A DNA stretch of 64,000 nt, taken from Sphingobacterium spiritivorum ATCC 33861. GTDB lineage: Bacteria > Bacteroidota > Bacteroidia > Sphingobacteriales > Sphingobacteriaceae. The notes below the pieces were generated by a model, which had not been told where the DNA came from, did not search any database, and was given only the letters and a program-made list of their open reading frames with translations. The stretch spans positions 62,001 through 126,000 of the forward strand of contig NZ_GL379773.1 in the NCBI RefSeq assembly GCF_000143765.1, given 5' to 3'. Position numbers and translations under genes: made by a program. Below, piece after piece: positions 8,236-16,612 of this stretch; positions within the stretch are counted from its first letter, which is position 1; each line of letters begins with the position of its first letter.

Positions 8236-9006
8236 ATGAAAAACCTGGTTTTAAGTCTGCTCATTTTAGGAGCAAGTATTTCTGCTGTATCTGCCCAAAA
8301 GAATCCTATTATTGCCCATCGTGGTGCATGGAAGAACACAAACTTACCTCAGAATTCTCTCGCTTCTCTTGATGCGGCAATTACAGAAGGCGTATTTGGC
8401 TCCGAGTTTGATGTTCATCTTACAAAAGATGATGTTCTGGTTGTAAACCACGACAATGATTTCTATGGGTTGGATATTGCCACATCTACATACGATGAAT
8501 TGTTAAAGAAGAAACACCCGAACGGCGAATCCATACCTACTGCAGAAGAATATCTGAAAGAAGGTCTGAAACAGAAAAAAACAAAATTGATCTATGAACT
8601 CAAAACAAACAAACTGGGTCTGGATCGTACCTTATTAGCAGCCCAGAAATCTGTAGAGCTTGTCAAAAAGTTAAAAGGAGAAAAGATGGTAGAATATATC
8701 GCTTTTGATTATAATGCCTGTAAAAAATTTGTAGAGCTCAATCCAAAAGCAAAAGTTCATTATCTGATGGGAGATAAAAGCCCTCAGGAATTGAAGAACG
8801 ATAAAATGACAGGCGCCGATTACCACTTCTCGGTTTATAAGAAAAATCCAACCTGGATAAAAGAACTTCAGAATCTGGGTCTTAAAGTAAATGCATGGAC
8901 GGTAAATACAGAAGAAGAAATGCAGATTTTGCTGGATCAGAAGGTAGACTATCTGACTACAGATAATCCTGAGTTGTTAGCTGAACTTTTAAAAAGTAAA
9001 AAATGA
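8236..9006 (+). CDS. exported glycerophosphodiester phosphodiesterase
   Basis: GDPD enzymes hydrolyse glycerophosphodiesters to glycerol 3-phosphate and an alcohol. This 256-residue protein has a cleavable signal peptide (MKNLVLSLLILGASISAVSA). The core starts with IIAHRGAWKNTNLPQNSL and carries GSEFDVHLTKDDVLVVNHD, which supplies the HR, E.D and HD metal and catalytic residues. The barrel ends with VNAWTVNTEEE and VDYLTTDNPE, both typical. The stop overlaps the next start in an ATGA, so translation is coupled. It may recover phosphate or lipid head groups in the periplasm. Confidence 0.95.
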   Translation: MKNLVLSLLILGASISAVSAQKNPIIAHRGAWKNTNLPQNSLASLDAAITEGVFGSEFDVHLTKDDVLVVNHDNDFYGLDIATSTYDELLKKKHPNGESIPTAEEYLKEGLKQKKTKLIYELKTNKLGLDRTLLAAQKSVELVKKLKGEKMVEYIAFDYNACKKFVELNPKAKVHYLMGDKSPQELKNDKMTGADYHFSVYKKNPTWIKELQNLGLKVNAWTVNTEEEMQILLDQKVDYLTTDNPELLAELLKSKK

Positions 9007-9842
9007 GAAAAACAATTATAGCTACTGTCCTTGTTGCGCTTGTCAGTACGATGACATATGCACAACAGTTCCGTATCGCAACTTACAATATTCGTCAGAA
9101 AAACACGCACGATACAGGTAACATGTGGGATGAACGAAAAGAAGCATTAACGAATCTGATCAAATTTCATCAGTTTGAAATATTCGGAACACAGGAGGGA
9201 TTCAATGACCAGCTAGCTGACATGGAGCGTTTATTGCCCGGGTTTAAATACATTGGTGTAGGGCGTGATGATGGCGCTGAAAAAGGGGAATACTCCGCAA
9301 TTTTCTACGACACTAAACGATTTGAAGTCTCCAAGAGTGGAACGTTCTGGCTCTCGGCCACAGATATCAGCAAACCAAATAAAGGATGGGATGCCGCTTT
9401 GCCACGGATCTGCACATGGGGAATATTCAAGGATAAAAAAACAAAAAAACAATTTATCCTTATGAATACTCACTTTGATCATGTCGGTGTCACAGCCCGT
9501 AAGGAAAGTGCAAAACTGATGATGGCCAAAGCCAAAGAATTTGCAGGAAACTTACCACTCATTATTACCGGTGATTTTAATGTTTCGGAAACAGATGAAG
9601 CGTATTTTACATTAGCAAACAGTGGTATTGTCGCTGATAGTTACAGCAAAATTGACAGCAGATATGCTCCAAACTCTACCTTCAATGGTTTTGGCAAGAG
9701 CATTAAACCTGCAGAACGTATAGACCATATATTTATCACGCCTCAGTTTTCTGTTAAAAAATATGGAATCCTGACGGATACTTATGTTGGAAAATATCCT
9801 TCAGATCACTTCCCTGTCATGGTAGATCTGGTACAGAATTAA
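9003..9842 (+). CDS. exported endonuclease/exonuclease/phosphatase (EEP) family protein
   Basis: EEP enzymes cleave phosphodiester or phosphomonoester bonds in nucleic acids, lipids or inositol phosphates. The 279-residue protein has a signal peptide (MRKTIIATVLVALVSTMTYA), so nucleic-acid repair is unlikely. The usual metal and catalytic motifs are present in order: RIATYNIRQ, FGTQEG, MNTHFDHVG, ITGDFNVSE and the final SDHFPVMVDL. It overlaps the GDPD stop by four bases. Together with the two preceding genes it forms an exported phosphodiester-degrading set. A terminator-like hairpin follows at 9875-9905. Confidence 0.93.
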   Translation: MRKTIIATVLVALVSTMTYAQQFRIATYNIRQKNTHDTGNMWDERKEALTNLIKFHQFEIFGTQEGFNDQLADMERLLPGFKYIGVGRDDGAEKGEYSAIFYDTKRFEVSKSGTFWLSATDISKPNKGWDAALPRICTWGIFKDKKTKKQFILMNTHFDHVGVTARKESAKLMMAKAKEFAGNLPLIITGDFNVSETDEAYFTLANSGIVADSYSKIDSRYAPNSTFNGFGKSIKPAERIDHIFITPQFSVKKYGILTDTYVGKYPSDHFPVMVDLVQN

Positions 9843-9874
9843 GGTTCATTCTGCTACACTGAACCGGCATACCG

Positions 9875-9905
9875 ATTACTGACTCTGATTCCAGGAGTCA
9901 GTAAT
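9875..9905 (+). terminator. terminator-like hairpin after the phosphodiesterase trio
   Basis: ATTACTGACTC (9875-9885) and GAGTCAGTAAT (9895-9905) form a perfect 11-bp stem with a 9-base loop, 33 bp past the stop. The following T run is weak (TTCTACTTCC). Confidence 0.6.
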
Positions 9906-10017
9906 TTCTACTTCCCAACGACAGCTTGCTTCTTTAGCTGAAGACCTGCCTTTCCATTATTTTTCCTACTTTTTCAGCGGTAGATTAAACGCTACACGAT
10001 TTTCGCAATCATACTGT

Positions 10018-10025
10018 TATCTTTG
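10018..10025 (+). promoter_or_regulatory. -7 box (TATCTTTG) upstream of the DUF4197 gene
   Basis: TATCTTTG fits TAnnTTTG and ends 17 bp before the ATG at 10043. No consensus -33 element at normal spacing is visible. Confidence 0.4.
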
Positions 10026-10042
10026 TAACAGATTTTTACGAC

Positions 10043-10813
10043 ATGAAAAAACACATTTACCTTACTCTCGCTATATCATTATTAGCCGGGTCACTCACAC
10101 AAGAGACTCATGCTCAAATTCTTAAAAAAGTAACTCAAAAGCTAAATCAGCAACAACCAAAAGATACTTCTGCAAGCAAGACAACGGTGAGCAGTACGGA
10201 AATGAATTCCGGACTCAAACAGGCGCTGAGCAATGGACTGACATCCAGTATAAATTCGCTGTCCGCAAAAAATGGTTTTCTTGGGGATGCTGCTGTGAAA
10301 ATTTTAATGCCACCTGAAGCACAGAAAATAGAAAAAACACTTCGAAGTGTAGGCATGGGAAAATTGTGTGATCAGTTTATTGTCAGTCTGAATGGTGCTG
10401 CCGAAACAGCGGTCAAAGAAGCTGCTCCGGTATTTGCCAATTCCTTATCTAAAATGACCATTACGGATGCTTATAATATTCTTCTGAGTGGAAAACAGGA
10501 TGCCGCTACTACATTTTTCAAAACAACAACAACTCCGGAGTTAACCTCCAAATTCAGCCCTATAGTCGAAGGAGCATTAGGAAAAAATAATGTGAGTACC
10601 TACTGGACACAATTGACATCAGCCTATAATTCTCTTCCTTTATCGCTATCAAAAGTAAATACAGATCTGAATGCCTATGTCACACAAAAAGCAATTGACG
10701 GTCTTTTTATCAAGGTAGCAGATCAGGAACTAAAAATCAGAAATAATCTGGGCGGTGCACGCACAACGCCGCTGTTGCAGAAGGTTTTCGGGTGGGCTGA
10801 CGGTCAAAAATAA
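10043..10813 (+). CDS. DUF4197 domain-containing exported protein
   Basis: The 256-residue protein has a signal peptide (YLTLAISLLAGSLTQETHAQ), a low-complexity linker, and then the all-alpha DUF4197 region. Typical blocks are GLKQALSNGLTSSINSLSAK, FANSLSKMTITDAYNILLSG, ATTFFKTTTTPELTSKFSPI and ALDGLF-like (AIDGLFIKVADQELKIRNN). Family members are widespread in Proteobacteria and Bacteroidota but have no established biochemical role. It is transcribed alone and faces a convergent small membrane protein gene. Confidence 0.9.
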   Translation: MKKHIYLTLAISLLAGSLTQETHAQILKKVTQKLNQQQPKDTSASKTTVSSTEMNSGLKQALSNGLTSSINSLSAKNGFLGDAAVKILMPPEAQKIEKTLRSVGMGKLCDQFIVSLNGAAETAVKEAAPVFANSLSKMTITDAYNILLSGKQDAATTFFKTTTTPELTSKFSPIVEGALGKNNVSTYWTQLTSAYNSLPLSLSKVNTDLNAYVTQKAIDGLFIKVADQELKIRNNLGGARTTPLLQKVFGWADGQK

Positions 10814-10826
10814 AAAACTTATCACA

Positions 10827-10858
10827 CATACTGCTTTGTACAGCATCAAAGCAGTATG
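10827..10858. terminator. bidirectional terminator
   Basis: CATACTGCTTTG (10827-10838) and CAAAGCAGTATG (10847-10858) form a perfect 12-bp stem with an 8-base loop between two convergent stops. Read on the minus strand, the hairpin is soon followed by a long T run (the complement of TAAAAAACTT). Confidence 0.8.
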
Positions 10859-10861
10859 TCT

Positions 10862-11263
10862 TTATAATTGTATGGACTTGATACCCCTGCCCAGGTAAGC
10901 CTGATACATCTCTGTCAGTTCCTGATATTTGAAGATAATAACCACACCTATTCCCATTAGCAGTCCCTTTACAGCCAGACTCAGCATAAAATAATCTGTG
11001 ATCATAATATGCGTAGCCAACAGATAAGCACCACTCATGATAAAAAATAATCCACAGATAATAATATACAGTTTAAAAAGAATCTGCATATTTTTCCGGC
11101 CTCTTTTCAGCAAAAGATTCCATATTGGAATCAGCAGGTAACTCAGCAATATCCCTAAGCCTGTTCTAAAGCAAATTTCGTTATCACTAAAAATCAGGAA
11201 AGCCTGCACAAGTAGTAATATAACAAATGTGGTCTTATAAAACGGAAGCGCTTTGTTTTTCAA
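10862..11263 (-). CDS. small integral membrane protein, 133 aa
   Basis: Four hydrophobic segments can be seen: FVILLLVQAFLIF, LGILLSYLLIPIWNLLL, LYIIICGLFFIMSGAYLLA and LSLAVKGLLMGIGVVIIF. They are separated by short charged loops. No family is recognised and there is no signal peptide. It stands alone, divergent from pepT and convergent with DUF4197. Function unknown. Confidence 0.7.
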   Translation of the reverse strand: MKNKALPFYKTTFVILLLVQAFLIFSDNEICFRTGLGILLSYLLIPIWNLLLKRGRKNMQILFKLYIIICGLFFIMSGAYLLATHIMITDYFMLSLAVKGLLMGIGVVIIFKYQELTEMYQAYLGRGIKSIQL

Positions 11264-11359
11264 AATTTAAGATTTTACATAAAAGTAACTTAAAATAAGG
11301 CAATTACCAAATAAAAAGAGGAATGGCAGTTAAAATTCGTCAATACCTTTATAGTTTCG

Positions 11360-11367
11360 TAATTTTG
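11360..11367 (+). promoter_or_regulatory. -7 box (TAATTTTG) with near -33 match for pepT
   Basis: TAATTTTG fits TAnnTTTG. TTCG at 11336-11339 sits 20 bp upstream where TTTG is expected. The ATG follows at 11402. Confidence 0.45.
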
Positions 11368-11401
11368 TGCTTATCATTTTTTTAAAGCGTAAATTTTCAC
11401 C

Positions 11402-12664
11402 ATGAGTACATTTGATATCAATAGCATAACAGATTTTTCGGTTTCCGAAAGATTTCAGCGCTATGTACAGATCGACACCCAATCAGACGCCGAATCACCT
11501 AGCTGCCCTTCCACTGAAAAACAAAAAAACCTTGGCAATCTACTTGTAGAAGAGTTGCTGAGCCTTGGTATTACAGATGCGGCAATAGATGAAAATGGCT
11601 ATGTATATGCTACTATTCCTTCGAACACAGATAAGAATGTTCCTAAGATCTGTTTTTGCTCACACATGGACACTTCTCCTGACTCATCAGGTAAAGATGT
11701 AAAGCCTTTGGTACACAGCAATTATCAGGGGCAGGATCTGGTATTACCGGATGATACAACTATTGTCATCAAATTTGATCAGCATCCGGATCTTGCCAAT
11801 CAAATCGGCAATGATGTGATCACCGCAAGCGGAACAACTTTGCTGGGAGCAGACGATAAAGCCGGAATAGCTGAGATCATGGATGCTGCCCGACTCTTCA
11901 TGAATCATCCTGAAATCAAACACGGAGATATCAAGATCTTATTTACACCGGACGAAGAGATTGGCCGCGGGGTAGATAAAGCAGATCTCAAAAGACTGGG
12001 TGCAGACTTTGCTTATACTATGGATGGAGAGCGTGCCGGAACAATTGAAGATGAAACATTCTCTGCAGACGGCGCCACAATCACGATTCAGGGTGTATCT
12101 GTACATCCGGGATTTGCCAAAGGCAAAATGCAGAACGCGGTCAAAATTGCCGGAGCTATTATCGATGCACTTCCCAAGGACAGACTTTCACCAGAAAGCA
12201 CCAGTAAAAAGGAAGGTTTTATACATCCTGCAAGTGTATCCGGAACTGTTGAAAAAGCGGTTATTCATTTTATCGTTCGCGACCATATCACTTCCAATCT
12301 CAAAAAACACGAAGATGAACTGGAAGCGATTGCGGAATCTGTTATCGCACAATATCCCGGAACTACTTTTACAATAGAAGTAAAAGAACAGTACCGTAAT
12401 ATGAAAGAGGTGCTTGACCAGTATCCGCAGATCATGGAAATCGGGATGGAAGCTATCAAACGAGGAGGCATGACTCCTGAAAGAAGAAGTATCCGCGGAG
12501 GTACTGACGGATCCCGTCTATCGTTTATGGGCCTTCCATGCCCCAACATCTTTGCCGGAGGACATGCTTTTCATGGCAAACAGGAATGGGTATCTGTACA
12601 GGATATGCAGAAAGCGGTCATCACTATTCTGCATATTGCAGCATTATGGGAAGAGAAAGCATAA
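11402..12664 (+). CDS. pepT: peptidase T (tripeptide aminopeptidase)
   Basis: PepT is a cytoplasmic dizinc M20B peptidase that removes the N-terminal residue of tripeptides. The 420-residue length is normal. Metal ligands and catalytic residues are in order: CSHMDTSPD (His88, Asp90), LLGADDKAG (about 148-155), FTPDEEIGRG (about 181-190), and the C-terminal GGTDGSRLSFMGLPCPN with GGHAFHGKQEW. The segment DGERAGTIEDETF is characteristic of PepT rather than other M20 enzymes. The nitroreductase gene follows 32 bp later in the same direction. Confidence 0.97.
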   Translation: MSTFDINSITDFSVSERFQRYVQIDTQSDAESPSCPSTEKQKNLGNLLVEELLSLGITDAAIDENGYVYATIPSNTDKNVPKICFCSHMDTSPDSSGKDVKPLVHSNYQGQDLVLPDDTTIVIKFDQHPDLANQIGNDVITASGTTLLGADDKAGIAEIMDAARLFMNHPEIKHGDIKILFTPDEEIGRGVDKADLKRLGADFAYTMDGERAGTIEDETFSADGATITIQGVSVHPGFAKGKMQNAVKIAGAIIDALPKDRLSPESTSKKEGFIHPASVSGTVEKAVIHFIVRDHITSNLKKHEDELEAIAESVIAQYPGTTFTIEVKEQYRNMKEVLDQYPQIMEIGMEAIKRGGMTPERRSIRGGTDGSRLSFMGLPCPNIFAGGHAFHGKQEWVSVQDMQKAVITILHIAALWEEKA

Positions 12665-12696
12665 ATTCTAAAATATAATTTTTGACTATATACAAT

Positions 12697-13266
12697 ATGA
12701 GCAATAAGAACGAAGTAATCGAGGCAATACAAACACGCAGAGCAGTTTTTCAAGCCAATTTCACAGATCAGGAAGTCAGCCGTGAAGATATTCTGACGAT
12801 ATTGGAAGCTGCAAACGCTGCACCTACACATAAAAGAACACAACCATGGCGTTTTGTAATCTTCCGCAAAGAAGGATTACAACGTTTGGGAACAGAGCTT
12901 TCCCGTATTTATAAAACGGTTACACCTGCAGAGAAATATCAGGAAAAAACAGAGATCACGATGGGCGAAAAAGCAACGTCTTCCAATGTCGCTATTGCGC
13001 TTATTGTCAATTATACAGGCGAACTGCCTGAATGGGAAGAGTTGGCTGCAACATCATGTGCTATAGAAAACCTTTGGTTAGCAGCACACTCTCTTGGGTT
13101 GGGTGGTTACTGGGCCAGTCCTGGATTAATCAATCATCTGGGAGAATTCCTGAATCTGGAAGAGAATCAAAAATGTATCGGTATCTTTTACCTGGGTCAT
13201 CATCAGGCAGAGAGCAGAGAGCCGATCCGTACACCAATAACAGAAAAAATCCGTTGGGAAGAATAA
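12697..13266 (+). CDS. nitroreductase family protein
   Basis: Nitroreductases are FMN proteins that reduce nitro and quinone compounds with NAD(P)H. The ATG at 12697 (MSNKNEVIEAIQTRRAVFQ) is preferred over an in-frame TTG five codons upstream, giving 189 residues. Family blocks are the N-terminal IQTRRAVFQ, the FMN-contacting AANAAPTHKRTQPWRFV, a central LIVNYTG and AIENLWLAAHSLGLGGYWAS. The size and THKRTQPWRF pattern resemble the YdjA-like small nitroreductases. It lies just after pepT and may share its transcript. Confidence 0.93.
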   Translation: MSNKNEVIEAIQTRRAVFQANFTDQEVSREDILTILEAANAAPTHKRTQPWRFVIFRKEGLQRLGTELSRIYKTVTPAEKYQEKTEITMGEKATSSNVAIALIVNYTGELPEWEELAATSCAIENLWLAAHSLGLGGYWASPGLINHLGEFLNLEENQKCIGIFYLGHHQAESREPIRTPITEKIRWEE

Positions 13267-13267
13267 T

Positions 13268-13308
13268 AAAAAAGAAAGGATGAATCTCTGATTCATCCTT
13301 TCTTTTTT
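13268..13308. terminator. strong bidirectional terminator
   Basis: A perfect 19-bp stem, 13268-13286 against 13290-13308, with a 3-base loop (TCT) and A6/T6 ends. It lies between the convergent nitroreductase and anti-sigma genes and overlaps the latter's stop codon. Confidence 0.92.
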
Positions 13309-13951
13309 ATCTTGACGGGTACACTATACGGAGTGTAGCAGCTTTACCTTCCCATTTAGGTCCCTTTTCCAGTAATGTCTTTGAGCTGTTTGCGATCTGG
13401 TCATTATCCGCTTGTTCTATGCGGATATTATAAGGTTTGCCCTTCTCATCTATCTCAAAAGAAACAGTTACACTTCCCCCAACCTCCAAACCGGGATTAT
13501 TTTTATGTATATAGTTATCCAGTTGTTTCCAGCCTCCTGCCGGCACCGCTTCTCCTCCGTTCATGATAGGTTCAACCTGAATACTGTATTCTCCCACACT
13601 TAACTCTACATCTACTGTCCGTGACTGCTTTTGAACCATATAATTTTTCATCCACAGGAACACCAGTGATACCACGAATAATACAGCTGCTGCTGAGGCA
13701 ATGGAAAGTCTTTGCCACCCGAAAAAGCGAACTCCTTTTTCCTGATGTTGCTCCGCTACCCGCTTATTCAGTCGTTGTTGTAGCAAACTCAGCTTTCCGA
13801 TATCCACCTTATTCTGCATCCGGTATCCATCGATCGCATCCTGCAGGAAAGGGTCTTCCAGCGCTTCACGTTCCAGCTGAAACATCTCATCCTTACTCAT
13901 CAATCCATTGATGTAGTTGTGAATACGTGATAATTGATAATTATTTTCCAT
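13307..13951 (-). CDS. anti-sigma-like membrane protein with TonB-type C-terminal domain
   Basis: The start at 13951 (MENNYQLSRIHNYING) is one base after the stop of the sigma factor gene, giving 214 residues. An N-terminal helical region with LMSKDEMFQLEREALEDPFLQDAIDGY resembles the sigma-binding part seen in Bacteroidota anti-sigma proteins. One membrane helix follows (LSIASAAAVLFVVSLVFLWM). The periplasmic part has SVTVSFEIDEKGKPYNIRIEQ and AATLRIVYPSR, a TonB/energy-transducer C-terminal fold. It probably restrains the neighbouring sigma factor. The sensed signal is unknown. Confidence 0.85.
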   Translation of the reverse strand: MENNYQLSRIHNYINGLMSKDEMFQLEREALEDPFLQDAIDGYRMQNKVDIGKLSLLQQRLNKRVAEQHQEKGVRFFGWQRLSIASAAAVLFVVSLVFLWMKNYMVQKQSRTVDVELSVGEYSIQVEPIMNGGEAVPAGGWKQLDNYIHKNNPGLEVGGSVTVSFEIDEKGKPYNIRIEQADNDQIANSSKTLLEKGPKWEGKAATLRIVYPSR

Positions 13952-13952
13952 T

Positions 13953-14489
13953 TTACTTCTTCTCCATACATATTTTAAGGTTGCGCTTACCATTCTGAAT
14001 GTAGCTTTTCACCTTATTCATATCATACCCGGTTTCTTCTACTATATCCTTATAACACTTTTGTTCCAGATAAAATAAACGTATACAGCGCTCCTGTTCC
14101 GGATTAAGGGTTAACATACAGGTTTCCAGTTTTTCAAAATGGACTTCATCCCATAACTGATCAGAGCTGTTATCTAAAAAGTGTTCGCTTTCTGCGAGAT
14201 GGTCCTCAATGTCCACCTGCTGCACACGTTTATCTTTACGTAGTTGCATCAGGCAATAGTTACGCGAAAACGTGTACAACCAGCTTTTGAAGTTGTCCAC
14301 CTGATGAATTCTCAATTTGTCGATCAATTCTTCAAATATTTGCATCACTGCATCCTGACTGCGATCTGCATCATTCAGGTATTTAAAGCATACACCATAC
14401 AAAAGCGACATATAAGGAGCATATAACTTGCCCAATACATCCAGTTCGCCGCTGGCACGATATTGTTGTAAAAGTTCCCTTTCTGTCAT
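13953..14489 (-). CDS. ECF-type RNA polymerase sigma factor
   Basis: The 178-residue protein has sigma region 2 (LYAPYMSLLYGVCFKYLNDADRS, then DNFKSWLYTFSRNYCLMQLRK) and region 4 (LNPEQERCIRLFYLEQKCYKDIVEETGYDMNKVKSYIQNGKRNLK), joined by an acidic linker. This is the minimal ECF architecture. The anti-sigma-like gene begins one base after its stop (TAAAATG), a typical coupled pair. Its regulon cannot be read from sequence. Confidence 0.95.
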   Translation of the reverse strand: MTERELLQQYRASGELDVLGKLYAPYMSLLYGVCFKYLNDADRSQDAVMQIFEELIDKLRIHQVDNFKSWLYTFSRNYCLMQLRKDKRVQQVDIEDHLAESEHFLDNSSDQLWDEVHFEKLETCMLTLNPEQERCIRLFYLEQKCYKDIVEETGYDMNKVKSYIQNGKRNLKICMEKK

Positions 14490-14530
14490 AAATAAATTAT
14501 TCCTTCACTGGTATTGATGCTTTAAGGTAC

Positions 14531-14558
14531 ATTTTTCCATACAAAAAAATGGAAAAAT
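14531..14558. terminator. inverted repeat between yeiH-like gene and sigma gene
   Basis: ATTTTTCCAT (14531-14540) and ATGGAAAAAT (14549-14558) form a perfect 10-bp stem with an 8-base loop. It lies downstream of the YeiH-family stop (minus strand) and 42 bp before the sigma start. It may end the upstream transcript or act as an operator for the sigma operon. Confidence 0.5.
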
Positions 14559-14578
14559 AACCGGTCACTAATCCTGAT

Positions 14579-15832
14579 TTACCGGAATAATACCAGCGCA
14601 ATTAGCAGCGTCACTATGATATTGAAAGTCTGTGCGATCAAAAATGCGTAAAGCGGTTTTTTATTATCCTGTTTAAAAAGATCTTTAAAGTTGGTTTCTA
14701 AACCTATAGAGGTAAAAGCCAGAGCAAACCATAATCCCTGAAGGCTTTTTAAACTTCCTTTTACAGTATCCACTTTTTCCGGTGAGATGACGAAAGAGAA
14801 AAGTAAGGAAGCAAAAATAAAACCGATTACAAATTTGGGGAATCTCTCCCAGATAACTTTTAATGTAGGCTTCTCCTGTTTTGTCTCTTCATTGACGGAT
14901 TTGGAATAGCTCCAGTAAATACTGATTGCAAAAGCAGCAATCCCTAACAATACATTCTGCGAAAACTTAACGATGGTACTTATTTTCAAAGCCTCCTCTC
15001 CGACCAGTGATCCGGATGCAACCACAGCACCCGTCGTGTCGATACTTCCCCCAAGCCATGCTCCGGTGACTTCCTGTGAAAGTCCCATCCAGCTGGCCAT
15101 ATAAGGCATAAAAATCATCATCGGTATAGCTGTGATCAATACCAGTGAGATAACGTAAGATAGCTTCTTACTGTCTCCTTTGATGGCTCCGGACGTAGCA
15201 ATTGCTGCAGAAACTCCACAAATAGAAACGGCACTGGAGATCATCAGAGACATTTCATTATCTATCTTTAATTTTTTACACAGCCAAAACGCAAAATACC
15301 AAACGGAAAGAACGACAACAAGGGCCTGTATTAGTCCCAAAGAACCTGCTTTAAGGATATCACCAAAGATGACAGTAGTTCCCAGCAATACCAAACCTAT
15401 CTTGACATACAATTCTGTGCTTAATGCATCCTTAAACCACTGGGGTAATTTAAAGAAGTTGCTGATCACAAGGCCTATCACTAAACTAAAAATCACGGCT
15501 TCCAGATTATAATCCTTGACAACAGCATTGCCCGCAGCAATTAGCGCTAATACAGTCAACACAAAGACTACCGGAAATACAATTAACAATGCTTTTAAAG
15601 GTTTGGACAGCAATATGGCTCCAACAATTGCCGTTCCGTAAACTGCTGCAAACTGAAAAAATATGGCTCTAATATTTTCGAAATTCAGGACATCATGCTG
15701 CAGAGACGAGAGATCTGACCAGGAAAATTTTGGCGTTGGAATAATGATTCCCGATAAAGCTAAAGCAATAATTCCCAGACCTAAAATGACCACTACCCAG
15801 TCTTCTGAAAATTGAAATTTTTGATTGTCCAT
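14579..15832 (-). CDS. YeiH family putative sulfate exporter
   Basis: The protein belongs to the YeiH/UPF0324 family of polytopic membrane proteins, annotated as putative sulfate exporters on limited evidence. It has 417 residues and about eleven hydrophobic helices. The family signatures are KIGLVLLGTTVIFGDILKAG, SVSICGVSAAIATSGAIKG, GAWLGGSIDTTGAVVASG and LWFALAFTSIGLETNFKDL. It is the last of three same-strand genes, 45 bp after the NTF2-like gene. The transported substrate is not proven for this group. Confidence 0.92.
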   Translation of the reverse strand: MDNQKFQFSEDWVVVILGLGIIALALSGIIIPTPKFSWSDLSSLQHDVLNFENIRAIFFQFAAVYGTAIVGAILLSKPLKALLIVFPVVFVLTVLALIAAGNAVVKDYNLEAVIFSLVIGLVISNFFKLPQWFKDALSTELYVKIGLVLLGTTVIFGDILKAGSLGLIQALVVVLSVWYFAFWLCKKLKIDNEMSLMISSAVSICGVSAAIATSGAIKGDSKKLSYVISLVLITAIPMMIFMPYMASWMGLSQEVTGAWLGGSIDTTGAVVASGSLVGEEALKISTIVKFSQNVLLGIAAFAISIYWSYSKSVNEETKQEKPTLKVIWERFPKFVIGFIFASLLFSFVISPEKVDTVKGSLKSLQGLWFALAFTSIGLETNFKDLFKQDNKKPLYAFLIAQTFNIIVTLLIALVLFR

Positions 15833-15877
15833 AATTTTAAGGTTGATTAATTTGTGATGGTTAGGGATTCGTTGCTT

Positions 15878-16225
15878 TTACCCTGTATAATGAGCAAACA
15901 TTTTGTTTACCTTCCCATATTCGTCAAAAAACATAACTTCAATTGCCTTTTTATTCATCACTGATTTGTAATATAGAGCAACAGAATTAACTCCCACCGT
16001 TACATCGTATAACTCAAAATGAAGGTCCGGCAATTTATTTAACGCCTTTTGCCAATAATCTGCTACAAGGTCTTTCCCTTTTAACGAACCATTATCTACA
16101 CCCAGAGCCAATTTTATCATTGGGGTTGTAATTTCAATGTCATCTGAGTAATGAGATAATATGTCTTCCAGATTGTGCGTATTCCAAGAATGTATCCATT
16201 CTTCTGCAAATTTTCGTCCGTCCAT
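15878..16225 (-). CDS. SnoaL/NTF2-like fold protein
   Basis: The 115-residue protein matches small NTF2-like (SnoaL) proteins. It starts with a helix (RKFAEEWIHSWNTHNLEDILSHYSDDIEITTP), followed by strands VALYYKSVMNKKAIEVMFFDEYGKVNKMFAHYTG. Such folds form a conical pocket used by isomerases, hydrolases or binding proteins, and no catalytic residues can be assigned here. It sits between the YeiH gene and the broken DUF4180 gene, all on the minus strand, with gaps of 45 and 27 bp. Confidence 0.85.
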   Translation of the reverse strand: MDGRKFAEEWIHSWNTHNLEDILSHYSDDIEITTPMIKLALGVDNGSLKGKDLVADYWQKALNKLPDLHFELYDVTVGVNSVALYYKSVMNKKAIEVMFFDEYGKVNKMFAHYTG

Positions 16226-16252
16226 ATATTATGTTATTTTTTTTAGATTTAT

Positions 16253-16612
16253 TTACTTGAAAGAACGTTTAACGCTTCCTCCATTGAATTAACAAAGTTA
16301 ATATGTCTGCCTTTGTTACTTTCATAAATGAAGTCCGTTAAACTTTTACTATTGTATTTTGAGTACTCACCAACTATTGCCAACTGAACTCGATAATTAG
16401 AAAATTTTTGAAGTATTTCATCTGCTATTCCAGTTCTCAGGTCAAAAAAAATCGGGTGTTATGTTACCTTTATGAATTACTATCTTGTCAAAGCCTTGAT
16501 AATATAAATTTCCTAACAAATCTAACCCGTCTTGACTTGTATTTATGATTCTTGCAGCAGATAAAATTTCGGCAATTTTAATGTTGTTTAGATTGTGTTC
16601 TTCAATTTTCAT
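16253..16612 (-). pseudogene. DUF4180 domain protein, interrupted by a 1-base insertion in a poly-A run
   Basis: Minus-strand translation from the ATG at 16612 gives MKIEEHNLNNIKIAEILSA, DGLDLLGNLYYQGFDKIVIH and NITPDFF, then a TGA. The frame shifted by one base continues as DLRTGIADEILQKFSNYRVQ, AIVGEYSK and SNKGRHINFVNSMEEALNVL, ending at the TAA 16255-16253. Joined, these give a full-length (about 119 aa) DUF4180 protein. The break is in eight A's (16444-16451, plus strand); seven would restore the frame. It could be a real null or phase-variable allele, frameshifted in translation, or a base-calling error. DUF4180 has no known function. Confidence 0.88.

Noticed and set aside
13621..13911. 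Plus-strand open frame opposite the anti-sigma gene
   Set aside because: A shadow of the coding strand; the minus-strand gene has clear domain structure and coupling to the sigma gene.
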